A stretch of 31,726 nucleotides of DNA from Prasinococcaceae sp. CCMP 1430. Lineage: Eukaryota > Prasinodermophyta > Palmophyllophyceae > Prasinococcales > Prasinococcaceae. The translations under genes were made by a program, and so were the position numbers. The notes below the pieces were generated by a model, which saw nothing but the letters and a program-made list of their open reading frames with translations, made no database searches and was not told where the DNA came from. Of this stretch, positions 9,667 through 17,987 are shown one piece after another (position 1 is the first letter of the stretch; each line of letters starts with the position of its first letter). Location of the stretch: NCBI GenBank assembly GCA_013416795.1, contig RQSC01000030.1, forward strand, positions 281,158-312,883, read 5' to 3'.

Positions 9667-10393
9667 ATGGCGATTGCGATTCGCTGGCGCCGCGCGCCAC
9701 AGCGCGCGCGCCGCGCGCGCGGGCGCGCGCGCCCTACCACGCGGCGGCGCGGGCGAAGGCAGCGGCGCAGCGGGGGGGGGCGAGGGCGACGGCCGCACGC
9801 AGTTCGAGCGGCTGCAGCCGTGGGAGAGCGTGGTGAGCCGCTGGTCGCGCGACGCGTATCTCGCCGAGACGCCAGAGGAGCGCGCGCTGCCGCCCGAAGA
9901 GCGCCTCGATCGCGCCAACCGGCGGCGCGCGCGCGCGCTCCGCGAGGCCGAGGACGAGATCGCGAGGTTCGAGAAGGAGAAGGCCCGACGCGTGGAGGAG
10001 GCGTGCGCGGACGCGGTCGCCGCGCTCGAGCGCTGCACTCGCGCTCACTACTTCCTCGTCGCACCCCTCAAGTGCGGCGCCGAGCAAGAGGCGCTCGACA
10101 GGTGCCGCCGACTGGCGCGCTTCGGAGCTGCCGACGACGAAGAGGACGAGCGGGCCGACGGCGAGTTGCCGCCGCCGCCGCCGCCGCGCTCGGACGCCGC
10201 CGACGGGCTCGTCAAGCTCTTCACGCCACCGAGCCCCCCGGACTGGATTCTCAGGCCGCTGCAGAGCGCCTACGCCTACCAGCAAGAGCTCTTCGAGGGG
10301 CTGGCGCGCAGCACGGGCCTGGTCGGCGAGCCAAGCGGGGGTGGCACTGCGCCCGCCGCTGAGCGCGAGCGTGCAGGCAGCGCTGGCAAGTAG
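9667..10393 (+). CDS. CMC1/CMC2-like twin CX9C protein, start unresolved
   Basis: The frame ending at 10393 contains four cysteines at 10004, 10034, 10073 and 10103, giving C-x9-C-x12-C-x9-C, the spacing of the CMC family of CHCH proteins. These are imported into the mitochondrial intermembrane space, oxidised by Mia40, and help copper and cytochrome oxidase assembly. Upstream is a charged helix (ERLDRANRRRARALREAEDE); downstream are an acidic stretch, a run of prolines, and FTPPSPPDWILRPLQSAY. The whole is longer than typical CMC proteins (about 80-110 residues). This frame has no ATG. The nearest good ATG, at 9667 just after the AT-rich island, is in another frame. It would join the CX9C frame if the run of nine G at 9772-9780 were really eight. 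The alternatives are an upstream exon or a wrong 5' end. The stop is 72 bp before the next gene. Confidence 0.6.
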
Positions 10394-10465
10394 GAGGCCC
10401 CTTGTGCGCGGCGCGCACGCGCACGAGGAAGGGTGCGAGCCGCCGCCGCGCGGAGCCGAGCATCG

Positions 10466-13165
10466 ATGGCGGCCTTGGAACCCCCGCCGTCCGGCGTTCC
10501 AAGTGGCGGCGCGTCCGACGCCGACCCGTGCGCTGCAGTGCTCTTCGGGTACAGCTCGTGCGGGCAGGCGAACGGCTCGGTGGTCCCGCAGGACGCACCG
10601 GTGGCTCAGGTCTCGCTGGGGTGGGAGCACACTGCAGTGGTGACCGCGGAGAGGCAATTGTACGTGTGGGGCTCGAATGAGTTCGGTCAGCGCGGTGACG
10701 GCGGCGCCGACGGCGACGCGGGAAACGGCGCCACCGCAGTGGGCGCGGGCGCCGCGAGGCCGATGGGCACCACGAAGGTCGTCGCGGTCGCGTGCGGCGC
10801 GCACCACACTGCGGCACTCACTCCGGAAGGGCGTGTGTACTCGTGGGGGCGCTACCAGCGTGCGAGCCTGCCCAAGCACGTCAAGCTGCCCTCGCCCGTG
10901 ATGCAGGTCGCGTGCGGCGGCCGACACACGCTCGCGCTGCTCGAGACATACCGTGTATTCGCGTGGGGGTACAACGAATACGGCCAGCTCGGCTGCGGGC
11001 GCACGTCGCAGTGCATGCAGCACGTGCCGTCGGAGATCACGCCGCTCCGAGTGCTCGAGCACGATGGTGATGGTGAAGATGGGGGCGCGGACGCCGCCGG
11101 CTCCGCGGGCGCCACCACGGACCTGGACGATGTCAACGCCGGCGGCGAATCGTCGGCTGCCGAAAGCGATGTGACGGACAGTGACATGTCCGACGCAAGC
11201 GAGGGCGAAGGCGATGCTACGGGCGCCAGCACTGACGCTGCTTCAGGGGCGACGTCGGACCGTCGCCGCCGGCGCCACCGGCGCCGCATGCGCCTGCGCA
11301 GACCCGCTTTCGTGGCCGCGGGAGGCGAGCACTCGCTGTGCCTCGACAGGAAGGGCAGCGTGTACAGCTGGGGCAACGGCGCCATCGGGCAGCTCGGCCA
11401 TGTGGACCTCAATGCCAAACTCGTCAGCGCCGATGCCGATGGACGCACGGACGGTGCGGTGTGCCCCTGCCCGCGTCGCGTCGCAGCACTGGAACTACTG
11501 CCGTGCTCGGCCGTGGCCGCGGGCCATGCGCATTCAGTCGCGCTTTCCGAGCGTGGCGCAGTGTATGTGTGGGGATCAAACCTCGATGGGCAATGTGGGC
11601 TGGGTGTGCCCCCGTGCGTGGGACTGGGCTCGGCGCGCGAGTCCGCCGAGGCCAGCGCAGCCGTGTGGAGCCCCGAGTTGCTCATGCAAGGCGGCGCCAC
11701 GCGCGTCGATTGCGGCACCAGCCACACGCTGGTGCTCAAGGATAACGGCGACGTCTTCGGATGCGGCTACAACGGCTACCGCCAGGTCAGCGGTCCCACC
11801 GCTCGCAGCTCTCCGCGCACCCTATGGCATCCATGCCGCTTCCCCCGCGACAGCTTGCCGCCGGAGGGCGCGGTGCGGGAGGTCATGTGCGGAGGCGGAC
11901 ACAGCGCGCTGCTCGTGGATGTAGGCGACGCCGTCGTGCTCGCGCGCACCCCGCGTGCGCCCGTTGCCGCGCGGGCAGAAGCGACGCCGGCCTCAGAACG
12001 CTCCGCTGCGGCCGCAGGCACGGGCGCTGCGTCCAGCGAGGGCACTGTGCGTGCCGTGCGTGAGTCAATCGAGGCAATCGACGTCCCAAAGGACATCACA
12101 GTTGGCAGCCGGGTGGCGGTCGTGGTGAGGGCTGCCGCGGACGAGCGCGACCCAGGGAAATTGTACTCGTTCATGCCCCGGCCTGCGCACGTGGCGACCT
12201 TGGGCTCAGCGTGCGAGGTCATTCTCGACGACGGGCGGGACCTCGAGGTGCCGCTCGAACGCATCGAGGCATGGGAGGCCTACCGTCAGGGAGTGGGCAA
12301 GTACGCTGGCACCGTGGTCGGCCCGGAAGAGCGCCTCGAGGCGTGCATGGCCCTCGTCGACGCGGGCAACAAGGCCGTTTCAGAGCGCGGTGCGACGGCC
12401 GCCGCGGCAGCAGCGTACGGCGCGGCTCTCTCCCTCTTACCGCAGAGCACTTCCAGCTCGGGAGGCAACAATGACGGCGACTCGCGCACCCTCGATGTTG
12501 GCGCGCTCGTCGCCGTGCGGCAACCCGCCCGCCGCAAGGAGGGCACGCCTGACTGGCGGCCAGCCATGGTCTCGTGCCACTATGGGGGAACCCCGGGAGT
12601 CGAGTTGACGTACGACGTGCTCTACGACGATGACCTCGAGCCAGACGAGGAGGAGGACGTCCCTGCTGCGCGCATACAAGGCATTGTGTCTGGCCAAGCA
12701 GCTGCGTTGGACGAGGGCGGCGGCGCGTCGGCGGCAGCGGCCATAGCGCGTGAGCGCGCGCGCGCGGGGCGCAACCTCGCCAAGGTGCTACTTGACCTGG
12801 GTGAATTGGCCGCCGCGTGCTGTGCGGCGGGCTGGGCCGTCGCCGACGACCCCGAGAGCGCGAAGGCCCTGTATCTGCGCGGGCGGGCGCGCCTCGAGAG
12901 CGGCGAGCTCGAGGGCGCCCTCGCCGACGCGCGGGCGGCCGCTCGCGGCGCGCCGAACAGCGGCGAGGCGCGCGAGCTGCTCGCTCGTTGCCGTGTGGCG
13001 CTTGCCGAACGCCGCGCGTCGGATCAGTCGCTCTTCCGAATGGTGTTCGGTTGGGCAAATGCTGCTGCGGGCGTTGCGAGGTCCGCAGCAGGCTCGGCGG
13101 CCAGTACCGCCAGCATGGTGGGCGATCTGCTGAGTCGGAAAAATGGCGAGGGGATTGATGACTGA
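10466..13165 (+). CDS. RCC1-repeat protein with SH3/Tudor-like modules and TPRs
   Basis: Single exon, 899 residues; the ATG at 10466 (MAALEPPPSG) is preferred over an upstream GTG. Residues about 20-495 form an RCC1-type beta-propeller, visible as repeated Gly-His-(S/T) and YxWG pairs: GWEHTAVV/YVWGSNEFGQ, GAHHTAAL/YSWG, GGRHTLAL/FAWGYNEYGQ, GGEHSLCL/YSWGNGAIGQ, GHAHSVAL/YVWGSNLDGQ, GTSHTLVL/GCGYNGY and GGGHSALL. A Ser/Asp-rich acidic insert ending in an Arg-rich patch (RRRRHRRRMRLRR) separates the third and fourth blades. After it come a beta-rich SH3-like module (about 541-600), a TPR-like helix pair (620-660), a second SH3/Tudor-like module (674-742, YDVLYDDDLEPDEEED), and two more TPRs (765-850). 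RCC1 propellers bind chromatin, GTPases or membranes; the specific role here is unknown. The basic patch would allow nuclear entry. Confidence 0.85.
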   Translation: MAALEPPPSGVPSGGASDADPCAAVLFGYSSCGQANGSVVPQDAPVAQVSLGWEHTAVVTAERQLYVWGSNEFGQRGDGGADGDAGNGATAVGAGAARPMGTTKVVAVACGAHHTAALTPEGRVYSWGRYQRASLPKHVKLPSPVMQVACGGRHTLALLETYRVFAWGYNEYGQLGCGRTSQCMQHVPSEITPLRVLEHDGDGEDGGADAAGSAGATTDLDDVNAGGESSAAESDVTDSDMSDASEGEGDATGASTDAASGATSDRRRRRHRRRMRLRRPAFVAAGGEHSLCLDRKGSVYSWGNGAIGQLGHVDLNAKLVSADADGRTDGAVCPCPRRVAALELLPCSAVAAGHAHSVALSERGAVYVWGSNLDGQCGLGVPPCVGLGSARESAEASAAVWSPELLMQGGATRVDCGTSHTLVLKDNGDVFGCGYNGYRQVSGPTARSSPRTLWHPCRFPRDSLPPEGAVREVMCGGGHSALLVDVGDAVVLARTPRAPVAARAEATPASERSAAAAGTGAASSEGTVRAVRESIEAIDVPKDITVGSRVAVVVRAAADERDPGKLYSFMPRPAHVATLGSACEVILDDGRDLEVPLERIEAWEAYRQGVGKYAGTVVGPEERLEACMALVDAGNKAVSERGATAAAAAAYGAALSLLPQSTSSSGGNNDGDSRTLDVGALVAVRQPARRKEGTPDWRPAMVSCHYGGTPGVELTYDVLYDDDLEPDEEEDVPAARIQGIVSGQAAALDEGGGASAAAAIARERARAGRNLAKVLLDLGELAAACCAAGWAVADDPESAKALYLRGRARLESGELEGALADARAAARGAPNSGEARELLARCRVALAERRASDQSLFRMVFGWANAAAGVARSAAGSAASTASMVGDLLSRKNGEGIDD

Positions 13166-13311
13166 GGGGCAGCATCTATCGGTGCGAGTGCGAGCTCTCG
13201 CCCGCCGTTACCCGCCGCCGCCGCTGTCCGACCTGCCACGCGCGCTGGCATCAATTTAACGCTCGATTCTTTTACCGCTCAGAGTAGGCCACAGTGCGTC
13301 TCGCTCTCCGG

Positions 13312-14360
13312 CTAGTCCTCGAGGACGGCGCGCGTGAATTGCCAGGCCGGAGACCAGACTGCCTGGCACAGGTCGATGGGCAGCTTGTCCTCGCTGTTGG
13401 TGAGGGTTTTGTCCGCGCCCTGTTCGAGCAGCTCCTTGACTATCTCCACGTGGCCACGCATGGCCGCCCAGTGCAGCGCGGTGTTGTCGCTCACATCGAG
13501 CGCGTCGATCTCGGCGCCCTCCTCGAGCAGGAACTTCACTGTCTGCAAGTGCCCGTTGTGAGCCGCGCGGTGGAGCGGCGTGTCGCGCATCATCCCGCAC
13601 TGCTGGAGGTCGGCGCCCTCGTCAATGAGGAACTTCGCCACTGCGAGATGCCCATTGCCGGCTGCGAGCACCAGGGGGGGGTCGCCGCAGAAGTCCGCCT
13701 CGTTCAGAGGGGCGCCCTCGGCGACATGTTCCTGCAGGGTTCGCGCAAGCGCGGGTGCAGAAGATCGAGTTTAAGGTTGAGGCGGACCACAACCGCGTTG
13801 ATGGGTACGAGCGAAGCGGCACAATGTGTGGGGCACCGACGGTGGAGACAATGGCACGTTAGCCACACAGAAAACACGATGCGGCCGCTCAGCGCGCCGA
13901 TGGGCGCGACGCGCTGCGGCGCGCGACCCCTTTCCCGCGCACCCTCAACCCCCCCCCCTACCCCTCCCCTGAGCGCACGGGTGAAAAAGCCGTCGCAATC
14001 AGACCTCCCAAAAAGTGGGCAGGCGAAGAGTCCCCGGCCGCGTCCTCGGGGCAGCCGCACACGCACGCCATGCGGTGCCCCCTCCGTGTCCGCGCACGCG
14101 CGTACCTTCACCCAGTCTGCGTCGACGGTTGAAAGGACGGCCGATAGCGTCGCGCACGGCGCGGATGAGCCGGACGCGAGGGAGTATGGGGAGGCGCGGG
14201 TGGCCGCGGGCGGCGGGCGGCGGGTGGCACTCCAGCCAGCCACGCAGTCGATCGACGACTCCTCATACAAATCCAACCAACGACGGCAATTCCGACGCCG
14301 AGCGATTCCGACCGGGAAAAACGGATCGTTCGGCAGGCTCGGTGAAGCGCCGTTCGACAC

Positions 14361-14413
<53 letters not shown>

Positions 14414-14841
14414 GCAAGGGAGAGCAAGCAAGAGCAGTGTCGCCAGCCAGGAAGTGCGAATATCCATCCACCCCCCGCATCTTCCTCCCGTTCCACGCCC
14501 CGACGACACCCAACCAACCGAAACAACGACGGTGCGTTGACTGACCGATTGACGCTGCATCGGTTCGTTGGTTGGAATTGGAAACGCGTTGGAGTCAATC
14601 AAAGCGCATTCGGAATTCGAACCGCCGCGCGGCGCCGCGCGGTCGGGGCGCGCGCGGTCGGCCCACGCGCGACCACACCACCACCGCACGCGCAGCAGCA
14701 GACACGCGCCGGCCACCCGCCGCCGCGCCGCGCGAGGCCGCGCCCTCTCCCTCGCGCCGCACCAATGTAGCCGTCGACGCAGTCCCTCCAAATGTTAGTC
14801 TTCTCCGGGATGTACCGCCCCGAGACGAGGTCCCACGGCAT
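13312..14841 (-). CDS. small ankyrin repeat protein, three exons including an 11-nt microexon
   Basis: Model: complement(13312..13731, 14106..14116, 14763..14841), 169 residues. Exon 1 begins with ATG at 14841 (MPWDLVSGRYIPEKTN...) and ends one base into a codon at a GTGCGG donor. Exon 2 is 11 nt (ACTGGGTGAAG), flanked by a strong acceptor (pyrimidine tract then GACGCAG) and a GTACGC donor. Exon 3 starts after CCTGCAG at EHVAEGAPLNEADF. All phases agree, giving DGYI-DWVK-EHVAEGAP. Exon 3 has four ankyrin-type units with PLVLAAGNGH, PLHRAAHNGH and ALHWAAMRGH cores, followed by a degenerate last unit (LPIDLC). It is essentially all ankyrin, so a small adaptor or inhibitor is plausible; the partner is unknown. 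The introns are 646 and 374 nt, the first containing a CTGT microsatellite. Confidence 0.75.
14106..14116 (-). other. 11-nt microexon of the ankyrin gene
   Basis: This is the exon ACTGGGTGAAG, flanked by AG and GT on the minus strand. It adds 11 bases that convert the phase-1 end of exon 1 to the phase-0 start of exon 3. Without it the two outer exons cannot be joined in frame. Confidence 0.7.
14360..14415. repeat. CTGT tetranucleotide microsatellite
   Basis: Thirteen full CTGT units and a partial one lie inside the first intron of the small ankyrin gene. On the opposite strand it reads CAGA. In translation it gives a false Asp-Arg-Gln-Thr repeat protein. Confidence 0.97.
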
Positions 14842-15195
14842 GGTCGCGGCCGTGGAGGAGGTAGGAGGGGGGAGGGGGGAGGGAAAGGGGGGCGCGTCCG
14901 ACGCGCGAAGTGTCACGCGCGCAACGCAGCGCGCGCCAAATGCTGCTCAATGCTTTTTGATGGCTGCTGGTCGGGCGCGGGAGGCGGCGCCCCGTTCCCC
15001 GCCTGTTCCCCGAAACGTGTCGCTTCGCGCGCGCGCGCGCGCGCCTTCGAGGCGCGATCACGACAGAACCAGCGCGCGGGCACGCGCTGGACCCCCACGC
15101 TCGACTGAGCCGCATCCGCACCGGAAGCGAGGAGAGCCGCACGGGCGGGGGATTGGAGGGGGTGCGCAAACGCGGCGGTATTACGAGGGCTGACA
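14842..15195. other. intergenic region, two minus-strand genes
   Basis: This should hold the promoter of the small ankyrin gene and the 3' UTR of the NOL8-like gene. It contains a purine-rich tract at about 14860-14892 and a GC dinucleotide run at about 15028-15046. No gene or RNA was recognised. Confidence 0.4.
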
Positions 15196-17799
15196 TCACT
15201 GGCGCGACCTCCTGCGCTCGGTGCGCTGCAGCTTCTCAAACCTGGTCCTGAGGTCCTTGCGATACGTCTGCCAGTGCATGTCTGCGCCGTGGCTGGGGCG
15301 CACGAAGGCGCTCGCGTCGACAGCTATGGGCGCCACCTTCTTGGGCTTGAGCGCCACGGCCGCCGCGGCCGCCGCGGGAAGCGCAAAGTCTGCCGCGGTG
15401 AGCTCCGCCGGACCTGGCGGTGCGCTGCCGCCCTGCTGCTTGCCGCTTGCCCGTTGGCGCTCCCGTGCCTCGACGGCGGCCACCGCGTTCGCCGCGGCTG
15501 AGCTCGCAGTGTGCGGCGACCATGCAGCGGCGGGCGATGTCGCCTTGGTGGCGTCAGGCGCCCAAGCAGGCGTCAGCGTCTGCCCGCCGCGGTCGCCACT
15601 GCCGCTACCACCCAACCCGCCATTGATGTCCATGTCCAGATCCATGCCCAGGACCGAGCCCTCGGGCGGCTTGTCATCCCGCGGCCGACGCTGCGCCTGC
15701 TCTTCACCTGCCGCTGTTCCACCCAGCTTGAAGCTCGACGTGGTGAGCTCGCCGAGGTCCTCCCGCCACATGCCAGTCTTGCAGGCGTTGGCCGCACCTG
15801 CAACGTCTCCGCTGCCGCCCGCTGAGCGTGCCGGCGGATCACTGCCGCCGCCGATGACAGCGCCCAGAGTAAAGGCACCGGTCGTGATGTCGCCGATGTT
15901 GTCGCGCCACATACCCGTCTTGCAGCTCGCCTCGCCCCAGCGTTTGCCAATGTCTGCCGCCGCCGACTTCTGCAGCCGCTCCGCCTGGGCAGCCGCGCGG
16001 GCGTTCGCGCGCTCCCTCGCCGTGGGCTTCGCCTTCCCCGCGCCCCTGCCGCTGCTGACCCTTACGTTGGGAGCGGCCGTGTCTGTCTTTCCCTTCTTGG
16101 TCCTCTTCGGTGGAGGCGCATCATCGGAAGGCGCACCATCGTCGCTGCCCTCGCGGCTGTCCGTGTCCGCCTCGGCGGCGGCGTTGGTGAGCTGTGGGAG
16201 CATGAAGTCGTCTTCGCTCTGGACGTCGTCGCCCGCATCACCAAGGCCTGCCATCTCGCGCTGGAGTGCGGCCTCGAGCAGGTCCTCGCCGGTGGGGGCA
16301 CTCATCGCTTGCGCGCCTGACCCAGCCCCAGCCACGTCTTTTCTTGAGCGGAGTGGCGCGGCATCCGCGCCTTCAGCAGTGCCATCGAGGCCCTTGAGCT
16401 GTGGCAGGAGAACATCATCATCGTCGCCGCCGTCTTCACTGCCACTGCCGCCGTTGCCAGCCGAAGCAACGTCGCCGCCCATCTCTCGCGCGAGCGCCGC
16501 CGTCAGCAGGTCCTCTCCGGAGGGCGCGGCTCCCTTCTCCTCGACCTCGCCTGCAGCTTGACCCTCACGGACGCCGTCGTCTGCGCCGCCCGCATCACCT
16601 TTGTCCGCCTTGTTCGCTGCCGCTCTTCTGGCCTTTGCCTTGGCTTTGGCCTTTGCTTTGGCCTCCGCCCGCGCCTCCGCCCGCGCTTTGGGCTTGCTCT
16701 TGCTGGCAGGGCTCACCACGCCTGCGTCGAGGCCGGCGAGCTGCGGCAAGAGCAGGTCGTCTTCGTCGTCTCCGCCACCGCCGCCGGTGGCGCCCATCTC
16801 TGCCGCGAGGGCGTTCGCCATCGCATCGGCCATCGGGTCAGGGGCTACATTGTTGGCAGTCTCGCTTGCACCGCCCTTCTTGCCGCTGTCATCTGCCGGC
16901 ATCTGCACCGCGCTGGCCCTCGCCTTGGCCTGCTTGGAGCGCTTGGCGAGCTGCTCGAAAGCGCTCTCGACGTCGAGCGCCTCCGCGGCGCTTTCCTCCA
17001 TCTCGCGGCGCGTGCGCCGAGAGGGGCGCGCGGGGCCCTCGCCGCCGTCCTCTGCCACGCCCCCGTCTGCACGCGGCTCCTGCGCGGCGGCATCTCCGCC
17101 GCCTGCCATGCCAGCGGCCACCCGCGCGCTGGTGCGCCCTCCGCCGCGAGCGCCGCCGGCCTCGAGCATGCGCTCGAGCAGCGCCATCGCGCTGCCCTTT
17201 TCCGCGGTGAGCGCAACGCGCACATCGTCGTGCAGCGCGTGGTCACGAAACTCGGCATTCTCCCACTTCTCCGCCGCGGCTGCGGCCGCCTCCACGGCCT
17301 CGGCCGCGCGCTGCGCGGCGGCCTCGGCCGCCTCCCTGGCAGCCTCGGCGGCCTTCCGCGCGCACTCCTCGGCCTCAGACGCAGCCCTCTCGCGCTCCCG
17401 CGCGTGCGCATCAAGCGCGCTTTCCTTCGCCTCCTCGACGCGCACGCGTCTGCCTTCCCATGTCGCGCCGCGATACGCCGCGCGCAGTCTACCGAGCGCG
17501 CCAGAGTCGCGGGGCGCGAGCGTGATGAACGCGTATGCCTCCTGCGCGACAGCAGCGTGCACGCCGCCGCGCACGCACTTCTCGGGCACGTGGGGCTCGC
17601 CTACGACCACCCCGAAGGGCGCGAAGCGCGCGCGCAGCGCAGCACGCGCCGCTTCGGCGCCGTCGAAGACCGGCAATCCGCCGATGAAGAGCTTCACGCG
17701 CGCGGGTATGCCCTCGCTGCCGCGCTCGCCGTCCGCACCTCCCGCACCTGCCGCGCCCGCTGCGGCGGCGCCTGCCGCCTCTGCCGCCGCCGCCGCCAT
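15196..17799 (-). CDS. NOL8-like nucleolar RRM protein with internal repeats
   Basis: Single exon, 867 residues; the start at 17799 (MAAAAAEAAG) leads directly into the first domain. Residues about 33-125 are an RRM with RNP2-like KLFIGGL and RNP1-like AYAFITL, followed by WEGRRVRVEEAKESALDAHA. The transition from RRM to a WxGxxLxxxxAKES...RxR helix is characteristic of NOL8, a nucleolar factor in 60S/rRNA processing. An Ala/Glu-rich coiled coil follows. The middle holds three copies of a unit with an A-L-x-x-E-M helix, an acidic spacer and LLPQLxGLD (near 16710-16840, 16380-16525 and 16170-16300). Next are two copies of CKTGMWR(D/E)-(N/D)-(I/L)-G-(D/E)-(I/L)-TT (near 15875-15930 and 15730-15790). 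The C-terminus ends in a basic helix, WQTYRKDLRTRFEKLQRTERR. Several KPKA, KKGK and RRR patches would serve nucleolar targeting. Confidence 0.75.
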   Translation of the reverse strand: MAAAAAEAAGAAAAGAAGAGGADGERGSEGIPARVKLFIGGLPVFDGAEAARAALRARFAPFGVVVGEPHVPEKCVRGGVHAAVAQEAYAFITLAPRDSGALGRLRAAYRGATWEGRRVRVEEAKESALDAHARERERAASEAEECARKAAEAAREAAEAAAQRAAEAVEAAAAAAEKWENAEFRDHALHDDVRVALTAEKGSAMALLERMLEAGGARGGGRTSARVAAGMAGGGDAAAQEPRADGGVAEDGGEGPARPSRRTRREMEESAAEALDVESAFEQLAKRSKQAKARASAVQMPADDSGKKGGASETANNVAPDPMADAMANALAAEMGATGGGGGDDEDDLLLPQLAGLDAGVVSPASKSKPKARAEARAEAKAKAKAKAKARRAAANKADKGDAGGADDGVREGQAAGEVEEKGAAPSGEDLLTAALAREMGGDVASAGNGGSGSEDGGDDDDVLLPQLKGLDGTAEGADAAPLRSRKDVAGAGSGAQAMSAPTGEDLLEAALQREMAGLGDAGDDVQSEDDFMLPQLTNAAAEADTDSREGSDDGAPSDDAPPPKRTKKGKTDTAAPNVRVSSGRGAGKAKPTARERANARAAAQAERLQKSAAADIGKRWGEASCKTGMWRDNIGDITTGAFTLGAVIGGGSDPPARSAGGSGDVAGAANACKTGMWREDLGELTTSSFKLGGTAAGEEQAQRRPRDDKPPEGSVLGMDLDMDINGGLGGSGSGDRGGQTLTPAWAPDATKATSPAAAWSPHTASSAAANAVAAVEARERQRASGKQQGGSAPPGPAELTAADFALPAAAAAAVALKPKKVAPIAVDASAFVRPSHGADMHWQTYRKDLRTRFEKLQRTERRRSRQ

Positions 17800-17987
17800 T
17801 GCGTCCCCGCCCGTCCGCCCTTTCTCTCTCTCTCTCTCTGTGCCCCCCTTACCCGCGCGCGCGCTCCTGCCCACTCGCGTGCGCACTCGTGCGCTCGTGC
17901 GCAAGGCCGTGTGGCGCCGCGCCTCCGTCTGCATGCGCTGACGCCCTTTGTCCTGCCACGCACAGGTCAAGGTGGGCCGCGACGGCG
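17800..17987. promoter_or_regulatory. short divergent intergenic region
   Basis: Only 188 bp separate the start codons of the NOL8-like gene (minus) and the J-domain gene (plus), so both promoters must share it or overlap the genes. It contains a CT dinucleotide run at about 17822-17840, a common core-promoter neighbourhood in compact genomes. No TATA box is seen. Confidence 0.55.

Noticed and set aside
9734-11062. 442-codon minus-strand frame
   Set aside because: It covers both the CX9C frame and the RCC1 propeller on the other strand and shows only biased composition.
14357-14420. Protein of repeated Asp-Arg-Gln-Thr or Ser-Val-Cys-Leu
   Set aside because: It is translation of the CTGT microsatellite inside an intron.
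14600-14660. tRNA-like T-loop (GGTTCGAATTCC on the minus strand)
   Set aside because: The flanking sequence does not form acceptor, D or anticodon stems.
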